Shown here: positions 33,592 through 41,920 of the stretch, piece after piece
How positions within the stretch are numbered: the first letter of the stretch is position 1
Layout of the letters: each line of letters starts with the position of its first letter
From: an uncultured bacterium
Lineage (GTDB): Bacteria; Nitrospirota; Thermodesulfovibrionia; Thermodesulfovibrionales; CALJEL01
Reading direction: 5' to 3'
Length of the DNA: 52,498 bases
Assembly: GCA_938074335.1 (NCBI GenBank)
Contig: CALJEL010000096.1
Location: 1 to 52,498 of the forward strand
The notes under the pieces: generated by a model
Databases searched by the model: none
Told to the model about the DNA's origin: nothing
What the model saw: only the letters and a program-made list of their open reading frames with translations
Translations under genes and position numbers: made by a program

Positions 33592-34983
33592 TCAAGAAAG
33601 ATTATCACTCAGGATTTTCACAAGAAGTCTCACAGGTGCTCCTGAAGAGCCCTTTGCAAGGTATTCACCTTCTATTGAGGTCATCCTTGGTGCCATATCT
33701 ATATGGATCCATGGACAGCCTGCATCCTTTATAAATTGATGAAGAAAGGTAGCACCTGTTATTGCACCACCATATCTTGTCTTTCCTGTGTTTGCTACAT
33801 CTCCGAAGGTGCCCTTTATGTCTTCTTCATATTCCTCCCATAAAGGCATGGGCCATACATAATCACCACTTGCTTCTCCAAGTCTTCTCACCTTTTCCAG
33901 AATCTCATCATTATTTGAAAATACAGCCATCGCCCTTTGACCAAGGGCAACTGTTGCTGCACCTGTAAGGGTTGCCACATCAATAACCAGTGAGGGCTTG
34001 AGTTTCTTTGCATAACACAATGCATCGGCCAGGATAATCCTTCCTTCTGCATCGGTATTTAAGACCTCTATGGTCTTACCACAGGAGGTCCTCAGTATAT
34101 CTCCAGGATGATAGCTTTTTCCCGAAGGCATATTCTCCACCACAGGGATAAGTGCTATTATGTGTTTTTTGAGTTTAAGTTCATCTGCTATCTTCATTGA
34201 TGCCACCACAGAGGCAGCTCCTGACATGTCCATATGCATATCAGACATGGCATCCGCTGGTTTTAAATTCAATCCACCGCTGTCAAAGGTAACGCCCTTT
34301 CCGATAAGGACCAGTGGAGCCTTTTCCCGATTACCTCTATGCTGAAGCATGATAAATCTCGGCTCTTTCTCCGAGCCTTTACTCACACCCAGTATTCCTC
34401 CCATATTGAGCTTCTGAATATCCTTTTTATTAAAGATCTTCACCCTCACATCTGTCTTACTGAATATCCTCTTTACCTCCCTGGCAAAACTATCAGGTGT
34501 AAGGTCTCCTGCTGGAGTATTTACAAGCATCCTTGATAGATTCACACCCTCACCTATTATCTGTCCTTTTCTGAAGGCACCCTTAACTGACCCATCTATC
34601 TTTCCGGTGATTACTATCTCCTCTACAAAATTCCACCCATCCTCTGGAGGAGTCTTATATTGTGTGAATTCAAAATTGGCAAGTTCAAAATTTACAATGA
34701 GGAGCTCTGCCTTTTCCTCATCGGACAGCTTCAATTCCGGGAAGGTAAAGTCAGGAAAATTCAAGACAAGTCTCTTAAGCCTGTTTGCCTTTGCAAGGGA
34801 TATTATCTGTCTTGCAAGGAGTATAGCCCGCCTGTGATTGATCTTTTCTGGCTTTTCAATCCCTATAACAAGTGATCTTCTTCCATCTGATTTTTCAAGA
34901 AGATGACTCTCCTTCTGTCTTCTGAATTCAACCAGAACATATTCCTTATCCTCAAACCTCTCAAAAAATTTCAGTCTTATCAT
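33592..34983 (-). CDS. pepA: Leucyl aminopeptidase (M17)
   Basis: A 463-residue dinuclear-metal aminopeptidase. The metal-binding and catalytic motifs are intact: LIGKGVTFDSGGLNLKP, MHMDMSGAASV, and the family signature NTDAEGRIILADALCYA. It is slightly shorter than the 500-residue E. coli enzyme, with a divergent N-terminal domain. It works in cytoplasmic peptide turnover. It lies 24 bases downstream of mqnC on the same strand. A secondary DNA-binding role known in E. coli cannot be judged here. Confidence 0.95.
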   Translation of the reverse strand: MIRLKFFERFEDKEYVLVEFRRQKESHLLEKSDGRRSLVIGIEKPEKINHRRAILLARQIISLAKANRLKRLVLNFPDFTFPELKLSDEEKAELLIVNFELANFEFTQYKTPPEDGWNFVEEIVITGKIDGSVKGAFRKGQIIGEGVNLSRMLVNTPAGDLTPDSFAREVKRIFSKTDVRVKIFNKKDIQKLNMGGILGVSKGSEKEPRFIMLQHRGNREKAPLVLIGKGVTFDSGGLNLKPADAMSDMHMDMSGAASVVASMKIADELKLKKHIIALIPVVENMPSGKSYHPGDILRTSCGKTIEVLNTDAEGRIILADALCYAKKLKPSLVIDVATLTGAATVALGQRAMAVFSNNDEILEKVRRLGEASGDYVWPMPLWEEYEEDIKGTFGDVANTGKTRYGGAITGATFLHQFIKDAGCPWIHIDMAPRMTSIEGEYLAKGSSGAPVRLLVKILSDNLS

Positions 34984-35007
34984 AAAACCTCCTCAAAGGA
35001 CAGCCTC

Positions 35008-36048
35008 TTACCATTGCCTGAGGATATTGTAATAAGTATCCCTCTGGCAGGGTATGAATCCTGCAGCCTTTATGGAATTCACAACCCTCTCGATAAGTCT
35101 CTCTGGAGCCTCTACAGCCACCCTGTGGCCTGTGGAGGAGACCACATTTTCCTCGAGCATGGTTGAACCAAAGTCATTTGCACCAAATCTCAGGGCAAGC
35201 TGTGCAATCTCCATACCCTGTGTAACCCATGAGGCCTGAATGTTTTTTATGTTATCAAGGTAAAGTCTTGAGACAGCAAGCACCTTCAGATATTGGACCG
35301 CACCTGCCTTCCTTCCACCGAGTTCAGTATTTCCAGGCTGATATGTCCAGGGGATAAAGGCAGTAAAACCACCTGTCCTGTCCTGAAGGCTTCTTATTCG
35401 GTCGAGATGCTCTATTATGTCATCCTGAGATTCCACAGTGCCGAACATCATAGTTGCCGTGGTCTTCATACCAATCCTGTGTGCCTCTTCCATTACCCTG
35501 ATCCATTGAGAGGATCTTATCTTCCTCGGGCTGATTGTCTCCCTTACCCTGTCAGAAAGGACCTCAGCTCCACCACCTGGTATTGAATCAAGACCGGCCT
35601 CTTTAAGAATAAGAACTGTCTCTCTTATCGTGAGGTCATGTTTACCTGCCAGATACCATATCTCTGGAGGAGAAAAACCGTGGATATTGATATTAAAATT
35701 CGCCTTTATGGTCCTGAGCGTCCTTATATAAAAGTCTATGTCCAGCTCAGGATGTAGCCCTCCCTGTATGAGAATCTGTGTCCCTCCATGTCTCACAGTC
35801 TCCTCAACCTTTTTTAATATTTCATCAATATCAAGTACATAAGCCTCAGGATGCTCAGGACTTCTCCAGAAGGCACAGAACTTACACCTGTTTATGCATA
35901 TGTTTGTGTAATTGATATTCCTGTCAATAATAAAGGTGACAATGCCTTCAGGATGGAGTTCTTTCCTGAGACTATCTGCCCTTTCGCCGAGTTCATAAAG
36001 GGAGAGTTTAAAAAGTTCCTTTGCCTCTTCCTGGGTAAGCCGTTTCAT
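35008..36048 (-). CDS. mqnC: Cyclic dehypoxanthinyl futalosine synthase
   Basis: A 346-residue radical SAM enzyme of the futalosine menaquinone pathway. The cluster motif is CINRCKFCAFWR; GGTQILIQGGLHPELDIDFY, cited as QGGLHPELDID, IHGFSPPEI, SIPGGGAEVLSDRVR and FIPWTYQPGNTEL are characteristic of MqnC rather than of the related MqnE. The start overlaps the stop of the nucleotidyltransferase-HEPN gene by ATGA. Other mqn genes are not in the window. Confidence 0.95.
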   Translation of the reverse strand: MKRLTQEEAKELFKLSLYELGERADSLRKELHPEGIVTFIIDRNINYTNICINRCKFCAFWRSPEHPEAYVLDIDEILKKVEETVRHGGTQILIQGGLHPELDIDFYIRTLRTIKANFNINIHGFSPPEIWYLAGKHDLTIRETVLILKEAGLDSIPGGGAEVLSDRVRETISPRKIRSSQWIRVMEEAHRIGMKTTATMMFGTVESQDDIIEHLDRIRSLQDRTGGFTAFIPWTYQPGNTELGGRKAGAVQYLKVLAVSRLYLDNIKNIQASWVTQGMEIAQLALRFGANDFGSTMLEENVVSSTGHRVAVEAPERLIERVVNSIKAAGFIPCQRDTYYNILRQW

Positions 36049-36818
36049 CTCTCTAAATTTTTTATGATCCCGTCAATGGTCGATGCTATTTTCTCCACAA
36101 ATTCCCTTGCTATCCCCAAGGCCTCCTCTGCATCTTCCCTTGAATACCTCACAAAATCTTCATAATCTACATCCTCTCTTAATGTTTTGAGGATGGAAAA
36201 TTTTTTTGCAAAATCCTCTGGTAAAAGTCTTGCCTCCCTTATCAATTCCTTTAAAAGCATAGTCTTTACACCTTCATGAGTAGATGCCCTTATATCGTAA
36301 AGTATAAGTATAGCCCTTGAAATAGCATAAATAGCATAATAGGCCCTTGATATAGCATCATTGTAAAATCCCTGAGAAAGTAAAACCTCTGCTGCATCCA
36401 GTCTCTCATAAGCCCTTTCTTTACGATATCTTGCAAGGGCTATCCTGTCTTCCGCTTTAGAGGCTCTTTCATATAATATCTCCCCTCTTGTTTCAAGGTC
36501 TTCTAAAAAGGGACTCCCCTTTTCTTTAAATGTCCTGTACTGTGGCTCATCAAAAACATGAAGACTTAGAGGAATCCTGTAAAGTAATATCTCTCTTTCA
36601 ATCTCATCAGCAATGGAATATATGATATCTCTTAATAAAGAACTCTTCTGTTTAATAACAATAAAAACATCAATATCAGAATCTTCTCTGAATCTCCCGG
36701 CCTCCCTTGAACCAAAGAATATTATTCTAAGGAGGTCTCCTTGAAGAACTTCAAGGAGTTTCTTCTTCAATAGATCAAGGGCCTCTGAAACAGCCATCTC
36801 GGGTAGAATCTGGGGCAT
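36045..36818 (-). CDS. Nucleotidyltransferase-HEPN fusion protein
   Basis: A 257-residue protein combining an N-terminal nucleotidyltransferase with GS-X10-DxD (G36, S37, D48, D50 in FFGSREAGRFREDSDID) and a C-terminal HEPN domain (about 130-245, with FYNDAISRAYYAIYAISRA and LREDVDYEDF). In effect it joins the two functions that MntA/HepT systems encode separately. The function is unknown. The ATG at 36818 lies only three bases after a TATAAT, so the transcript could start within the codon; the next ATG (36797) is the alternative start. It is divergent from mtnA. Confidence 0.85.
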   Translation of the reverse strand: MPQILPEMAVSEALDLLKKKLLEVLQGDLLRIIFFGSREAGRFREDSDIDVFIVIKQKSSLLRDIIYSIADEIEREILLYRIPLSLHVFDEPQYRTFKEKGSPFLEDLETRGEILYERASKAEDRIALARYRKERAYERLDAAEVLLSQGFYNDAISRAYYAIYAISRAILILYDIRASTHEGVKTMLLKELIREARLLPEDFAKKFSILKTLREDVDYEDFVRYSREDAEEALGIAREFVEKIASTIDGIIKNLER

Positions 36819-36830
36819 GTATTATAATAC
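36819..36830. promoter_or_regulatory. Self-complementary -10 element between divergent genes
   Basis: GTATTATAATAC is a perfect 12-base palindrome that contains TATAAT on both strands, in a 51-base gap between divergent genes. It could act as a -10 in both directions. A second TATAAT (36859-36864) lies six bases before the mtnA ATG, which would make mtnA nearly leaderless. Confidence 0.5.
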
Positions 36831-36869
36831 CATGTAGCCTGAAACCTTTGCTCTGTTTTATAATAAAAC

Positions 36870-37895
36870 ATGCTTAAAAGTATTGAATGGAAAGATGGAA
36901 GGGTTTTTATACTGGATCAGTCACTTCTTCCTCACAGGATTGAATATATTGAATGCAATGATTATCCAGAGGTCGCAGAGGCTATCAAGACACTGAAGAT
37001 TCGTGGAGCGCCTGCCATTGGCATCGCTGCTGCCATGGGTGTGGCCATAGGTGCAGAAAGATTAAAGGTAGAGACCAGGTCTGAGTTTCTTAAATCCCTT
37101 AATTCAATCATTGAAGTTATGCTCAGGACAAGACCCACTGCAGTAAATATAAGATGGGCAATGGATCGGCTGAAAAGACTCGTGGACTCAAATTCTGGAA
37201 AGGATGTAAGTGAATTAAAGGAGATCCTTAAAAGGGAAGCCCTGAAGATACTTGAAGAAGACATTGAGACAAACAGGTCTATTGGTCTTCATGGACTCCC
37301 CCTCATAAAGGAAGGTATAAACATACTCACCCACTGCAATGCTGGTAGCCTTGCAACAGGTGGCTATGGGACGGTCACGGCACCAATGTTTATAGCCAGG
37401 GAAAAAGGTATCAGATTCCATGTCTTTGTAGATGAGACAAGACCAGTCCTTCAGGGTGCAAGGCTTACAACCCTGGAGCTCCTTAAGGCAGGCATAGATT
37501 GTACCCTTATCACTGACAATTCAGCTGGTGCCCTGATGAAAAAAGGGCTTATTGACCTCATAATAGTTGGAGCAGACAGGGTAACCAGGAGAGGTGATGT
37601 GGCAAACAAGATCGGAACATACAGCCTTGCTGTACTTGCAAAGGAAAATAATATTCCCTTTTATGTAGCCGCACCACTGAGCAGCATTGACTTTAAGATT
37701 GAATCTGCAGAGGAGATCCCCATTGAGGAAAGGCCAGCAGATGAGGTTACCACCATAATGGGTATAAGGATTGCACCTGAGGGTGTAAAGGTTAAAAATA
37801 TGGCCTTTGATGTCACACCTGCAGGATATATAACAGGCATCATAACTGAAAAGGGTATCTTCACACCTGATGAGATAAGCAGGCTTCAAGGGTAA
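36870..37895 (+). CDS. mtnA: S-methyl-5-thioribose-1-phosphate isomerase
   Basis: A 341-residue enzyme of methionine salvage that converts methylthioribose-1-phosphate to the ribulose form. The catalytic pair corresponds to C156 (LTHCNAGSLATGGYG) and D236 (VGADRVTRRGDVANKIGTY), with IRGAPAIGIAAAMG near the N-terminus. The eIF2B-like fold family also contains ribose-1,5-bisphosphate isomerase, but length and the N-terminal domain support MtnA. No ribosome binding site precedes the ATG. The rest of the salvage pathway is not in the window. Confidence 0.93.
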   Translation: MLKSIEWKDGRVFILDQSLLPHRIEYIECNDYPEVAEAIKTLKIRGAPAIGIAAAMGVAIGAERLKVETRSEFLKSLNSIIEVMLRTRPTAVNIRWAMDRLKRLVDSNSGKDVSELKEILKREALKILEEDIETNRSIGLHGLPLIKEGINILTHCNAGSLATGGYGTVTAPMFIAREKGIRFHVFVDETRPVLQGARLTTLELLKAGIDCTLITDNSAGALMKKGLIDLIIVGADRVTRRGDVANKIGTYSLAVLAKENNIPFYVAAPLSSIDFKIESAEEIPIEERPADEVTTIMGIRIAPEGVKVKNMAFDVTPAGYITGIITEKGIFTPDEISRLQG

Positions 37896-37897
37896 AT

Positions 37898-38893
37898 ATG
37901 AAAATAGATTCAAAAACCGAGCTTACATTTAATTCAATAATAGAACACTATAAAGAAGACCTGCTAAAGGTCGAAGAAGAGCTTCTTACTCTTTTCAGAA
38001 GTGATGTACCTGTTCTTCCTGTTATTGGTAAATATATAGTTGAGGGTGGTGGCAAAAGGATAAGACCCTTATTTTTACTTCTCAGCGCCGAGCTCTCTGG
38101 CTTCAGAGGAGAGGAAAGGATAAAGCTTGCTGCAATAATAGAGTCAATACATACCGCCTCGCTCCTTCATGACGATGTGATAGACAATGCAAGAATGAGA
38201 AGGGGAAAGACAGCGGCCCATCATATATGGGGAAATCAGATAGTAATACTCGTTGGAGATTATCTCTATTCAAACGCCCTGAAGGAAGCAGTGAGTTTCA
38301 GGAATCAGGAGATAATGGAGGCGTTATCAGAGGCAACAACCTTCATGACAGAAGGTGAGTTATTCCAACTAAACAAGATTGCAGATCCAGGGATAACAGA
38401 AGAGGACTATATAAGAATAGTCTCAGCAAAGACAGGGGCTCTTATCTCCTCTGCCTGCAGGATCGGAGGCATTCTGGGAAATCTTTCAGAAAAAGAAAAA
38501 GAGGCTCTTTCAAGATTTGGTATGCAGGTTGGCATAGCCTTTCAGGTCTCAGATGATATACTGGATTATGTGTCTGATGAAAATCAATTCGGGAAAAACC
38601 TTGGTAAAGACCTTGAGGAGGGAAAGATCACCCTTCCCCTTATACATTTATTGCAGAAGGTAGACAAAAAAGAAAGCGAACAGATCATAAAAATAATAAA
38701 AGAAGGGCCTCAGGACGGAGACCTTTCATGGCTTACTGAAAAATTGAAGGAATATAACTCCATTGAAAGTGCCATGGATAAGGCAAGGGAAATAATAATA
38801 GATGCCAAAAAGACCCTTTCTATATTCCCTGATTCCTCTGTCCGTGATGAGCTCTTCTATCTGGCTGATTATTCAATAATAAGGAAGGTGTAA
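37898..38893 (+). CDS. Long-chain trans-polyprenyl diphosphate synthase
   Basis: A 331-residue all-helical prenyltransferase. The first aspartate-rich motif is [16 protein letters not shown] and the second is [12 protein letters not shown], with [10 protein letters not shown] and GDYLYSNAL. Small residues before the first motif (HTASL) indicate a long-chain product of the octaprenyl/heptaprenyl class, suited to a menaquinone side chain. It starts three bases after mtnA and ends two bases before the AMMECR1 gene. Confidence 0.92.
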   Translation: MKIDSKTELTFNSIIEHYKEDLLKVEEELLTLFRSDVPVLPVIGKYIVEGGGKRIRPLFLLLSAELSGFRGEERIKLAAIIESIHTASLLHDDVIDNARMRRGKTAAHHIWGNQIVILVGDYLYSNALKEAVSFRNQEIMEALSEATTFMTEGELFQLNKIADPGITEEDYIRIVSAKTGALISSACRIGGILGNLSEKEKEALSRFGMQVGIAFQVSDDILDYVSDENQFGKNLGKDLEEGKITLPLIHLLQKVDKKESEQIIKIIKEGPQDGDLSWLTEKLKEYNSIESAMDKAREIIIDAKKTLSIFPDSSVRDELFYLADYSIIRKV

Positions 38894-38894
38894 T

Positions 38895-39401
38895 ATGGAT
38901 CCACTCGTAAAACTTGCGAAGGATGCAATAGAGACCTATGTAAAAACAGGAAAGATTATAGAGCCTCCAGAAGATATTCCTGAAGAATGGAAGATAAGGG
39001 CTGGCGCCTTTGTATCTATTAAAAAAAACAGACAGCTTAGGGGATGTATAGGCACTATCTATCCCACCACAGAAAACCTTGTCCATGAGGTTATAAGGAA
39101 TGCCATTGCAGCAGCCACAGAAGACCCGAGATTTTTACCCGTTACAGAGGATGAATTATCTGAGCTCACCTATTCTGTGGATGTCCTTTCATCACCTGAA
39201 AAGGTAAGGGACCTAAATGAACTGGATCCCCGAAAATATGGTATCATTGTCTCAAAGGGTATGAGAAAGGGAGTCCTCCTGCCAGACCTTGAGGGTGTAA
39301 ATACAGTAGCAGAACAGCTCTCTATAGCCCTTATGAAGGCAGGTATAAGAGAGGATGAGGACTTTGAGGTTTATAAATTTACTGTAAAGAGATTAAGATA
39401 A
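38895..39401 (+). CDS. amrA: AMMECR1-domain protein (AmmeMemoRadiSam system protein A)
   Basis: A 168-residue AMMECR1-fold protein. The hallmark LRGCIGT is present ([12 protein letters not shown]), as are AAATEDPRF and [15 protein letters not shown]. In bacteria this domain is often found with a Memo-like protein and a radical SAM protein; neither is encoded in this window. The biochemical role is unknown. It is packed tightly between the polyprenyl synthase and the next gene. Confidence 0.9.
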   Translation: MDPLVKLAKDAIETYVKTGKIIEPPEDIPEEWKIRAGAFVSIKKNRQLRGCIGTIYPTTENLVHEVIRNAIAAATEDPRFLPVTEDELSELTYSVDVLSSPEKVRDLNELDPRKYGIIVSKGMRKGVLLPDLEGVNTVAEQLSIALMKAGIREDEDFEVYKFTVKRLR

Positions 39402-39403
39402 AT

Positions 39404-40831
39404 ATGGAACTACCTTTAAGAGGAGAGCTCTCGGATTATCCCATAGCAAAGATATTCATTGAACTCAACAAACAAAGAGAGACAGGGATACTTTCTGTCT
39501 CAACACCGAGGTTCACAAAAAAGGTTTACTTCAAGCAGGGTGATGCCATATTTGCCAGTTCTAACCTTGAAGACGACAGACTCGGTGAGATGCTCCTTAA
39601 ATGGGGAAAGATCAACCTTGAACAGTATCACAGATCTGTAGAACTCCTTAAAAAGACAGGGAAAAGGCAGGGTCAAATTCTTGTGGAGCTTGGATACCTC
39701 ACCCCTAAGGAGCTTTATCAGAGCGTAAAGGCCCAGGTAAAGGAGATTATCTATAGCCTCTTTGGACTTGATCATGGAGAATATGAGTTCCTGCCAGGAC
39801 CACTGCCAACAGAAGAGGTGATCACACTCAGAATGAGTATGGGTAATTTAATATATGAAGGAATCAAAAGGTCAAGCAACTGGAGTATGCTTAAAAGGCA
39901 GATACCTGATGACCTTATCTTACAGTTAAGTTTAAATCCACTCAGACTTTTTCAGTCTATTGAATTTTCAGAAATGGACAGAAAGATTCTTACACTTATT
40001 GATGGGAAAAAGACCGTAAAACAGATTATAGATAACTCCTGGGTGAGCCCCTTTGATGCATTGAAGACCCTCTATACACTTTTTATACTTGAGGTTGTTG
40101 AGGAGGTTAAACCAGTAAAGGAGGAAGAACTCGTAACACTGTCGCTTGAGGATATATTTAAACCCATCCTGATGGAGGAAGACCTTTTTATTAAAAAGGT
40201 CAATGAACTTTATGAAAAAATAGATTCCATGAACTATTTTGAGCTTCTGGGTGTTTCTGATGATGCAGGGATAAAAACAATAACAAAGAGGTATTTTGAA
40301 CTCACCAGGGAATTTCATCCTGATAAGGCCTATAATTACTCTGATATGTCCCTGAAGGAAAAACTAACAGGCCTTGTTAATGCAATCACAAAGGCATACA
40401 ATGTCCTTAAAGATCCATCCCTGAAAGAGCAATATATGAAGAAGCTCGGACTTACAACTGTAACACCTGTTCAAAAAAGAGTGTCAGATGATTCTTTACT
40501 GAAAAAGGCAGTCTCTCTTATAAAATCCGGGCAGCACTCTGAGGCAATTCCCTTGCTTAATGAATATATCAAGACTGACAGTACAAGCCCTGAGGCAAGA
40601 AACTATCTTGCACTTGCCTATCTGAAGACAGGAAATTACAACCTTGCAGAGAAGATAATGAAAGAGGCCATAAAGCTTAAACCGAGCTCAGAATACTATA
40701 CGAATCTCGGCCTTATATACACAAAGATGGGTTTCATCAATGATGCAGTTAAGGCCTTTAAGACCGCCCTTGAGCTCAACCCATCCAATGAAAAGGCAAG
40801 ACAGCATCTCATGAAATATCAGAAAAAATAA
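39404..40831 (+). CDS. PATAN (DUF4388)-J domain-TPR protein
   Basis: A 475-residue three-module protein. Residues 1-150 form a DUF4388/PATAN domain (LRGELSDYPIAKIFIEL; KVYFKQGDAIFASSN). Residues about 278-350 are a DnaJ-type J domain (MNYFELLGVSDDAGIKTITK, FHPDKAYNY, containing the HPD motif). Residues about 365-475 hold three TPR units (SPEARNYLALAYLKTGNYN; SSEYYTNLGLIYTKMGFIN). It probably recruits a DnaK chaperone to a client or signalling complex. PATAN domains are usually tied to two-component and gliding-type signalling. Confidence 0.85.
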   Translation: MELPLRGELSDYPIAKIFIELNKQRETGILSVSTPRFTKKVYFKQGDAIFASSNLEDDRLGEMLLKWGKINLEQYHRSVELLKKTGKRQGQILVELGYLTPKELYQSVKAQVKEIIYSLFGLDHGEYEFLPGPLPTEEVITLRMSMGNLIYEGIKRSSNWSMLKRQIPDDLILQLSLNPLRLFQSIEFSEMDRKILTLIDGKKTVKQIIDNSWVSPFDALKTLYTLFILEVVEEVKPVKEEELVTLSLEDIFKPILMEEDLFIKKVNELYEKIDSMNYFELLGVSDDAGIKTITKRYFELTREFHPDKAYNYSDMSLKEKLTGLVNAITKAYNVLKDPSLKEQYMKKLGLTTVTPVQKRVSDDSLLKKAVSLIKSGQHSEAIPLLNEYIKTDSTSPEARNYLALAYLKTGNYNLAEKIMKEAIKLKPSSEYYTNLGLIYTKMGFINDAVKAFKTALELNPSNEKARQHLMKYQKK

Positions 40832-40893
40832 TTTAGGCTCATCTCGGATTATGGTGCAAAGGATAAGGATATGGTCTAAAGATGCCTAAAAGT

Positions 40894-41150
40894 AGTACGA
40901 TAGTGCGACAGTGCAACGGAGCGACAGGCAATAACAGAGCAGTAGAGCAATAGAGCAGTAGCCGCAAGCTTTAGCTTGCGTTTTTTGTATTTCCACCATT
41001 TATCGCAGGCTGAAGCCTGCGGCTACCTCCTTTTTAGACCAGCAGAGCAACAGAGCAGCAGCGCAGCAGAGCAACAGTTAAATAATAATAAGAAAAAAAC
41101 TTCCTTAATAAAAACTACTGCTCTGCTGCTCTACTGGTCTGTTGCTCTAT
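40894..41150. repeat. Degenerate tandem arrays and nested hairpins (island 2)
   Basis: GCGACA-type units at 40894-40926 pass into AGAGCAGTA units to 40960. Then come two hairpins, CGCAAGCT-TT-AGCTTGCG (40963-40980, followed by TTTTTT) and CGCAGGCT-GA-AGCCTGCG (41004-41021), and more 9-base units (41039-41076). A spacer and an inverted CTGCTCT arm (41115-41148) match those of island 1. No gene is supported in 40832-41284. Confidence 0.85.
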
Positions 41151-41179
41151 CTGTCGCACTGTAGCACTACTTTGTAAGC

Positions 41180-41199
41180 CACAGACAAGAATGTTTGTG
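41180..41199. repeat. CACAGACA hairpin, second copy
   Basis: CACAGACA-AGAA-TGTTTGTG is the counterpart of 33248-33267. One arm base has changed to T, leaving a G-T wobble pair. It is followed, as in island 1, by TGCTCT-type units and TTTTGAGGCA. Confidence 0.7.
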
Positions 41200-41284
41200 C
41201 TACTGCACTACTGCTCTGCTGGTCTAAAAAGGTTTTGAGGCATCCCCTGCCATTAAAAATGCATTTCTATCGACAAATTGAGGC

Positions 41285-41920
41285 TTAAATCAACAATCTC
41301 ACCAGAAGGCGCACCACAGGGAATATTAAAAAATCCACAATCCTTAAGATTATCAATCCTAAAAGTATCAAAAATCCAAAGGGCTCTATGCTGGCATAGA
41401 ACATTCGTAGCCTTGGCGGTAAAAGACCCATCAATATCTTGCTTCCATCAAGAGGAGGTATGGGGATAAGATTAAATACACCTATGCCTATATTAAGAAT
41501 CACTGTATATCTGATCATAAGTGCAATCGGCACAAGTAGCCTTTCAGCAATCAATGGATCTGCCTGCATGCTTAGGATAAGTCTGTAGATAAAGGATGCG
41601 ATAAAGGCAATTGCAAAATTTGCCAGTGGCCCGGCAATGGATACATAAACCATACCCTTTAGAGGATTTTTAAAATTATAGGGATTTACAGGAACAGGCC
41701 TCGCCCAACCAATGGTCCTTGTCAAGATGAAGACAATGGCTCCTATGGGATCAAGGTGTTTTATGGGATTCAGCGTAAGCCTGCCGGCCATCCTTGCTGT
41801 GGGATCACCGAGCCTGTCGGCCACAATTCCATGGGCAAGCTCATGGAATGTCACGGCGATCAATATGGGAACTGCCATTAAGGCTATCTGCTGAAAGAAA
41901 TTCATTATATCAGCATTCAT
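41285..41920 (-). CDS. Site-2 protease family membrane metalloprotease (M50)
   Basis: A 211-residue integral membrane zinc protease with HELAH (VTFHELAHGIVADRLGDPTARM) and the second metal motif FNLIPIPPLDGSKIL, with several membrane spans. It belongs to the short YwhC-like S2P branch lacking a PDZ domain. The ATG at 41920 is preferred because it overlaps the helicase stop (ATGA) and has AGGAG upstream; the longer frame adds nine residues inside the helicase gene. The substrate is unknown. Confidence 0.9.
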   Translation of the reverse strand: MNADIMNFFQQIALMAVPILIAVTFHELAHGIVADRLGDPTARMAGRLTLNPIKHLDPIGAIVFILTRTIGWARPVPVNPYNFKNPLKGMVYVSIAGPLANFAIAFIASFIYRLILSMQADPLIAERLLVPIALMIRYTVILNIGIGVFNLIPIPPLDGSKILMGLLPPRLRMFYASIEPFGFLILLGLIILRIVDFLIFPVVRLLVRLLI

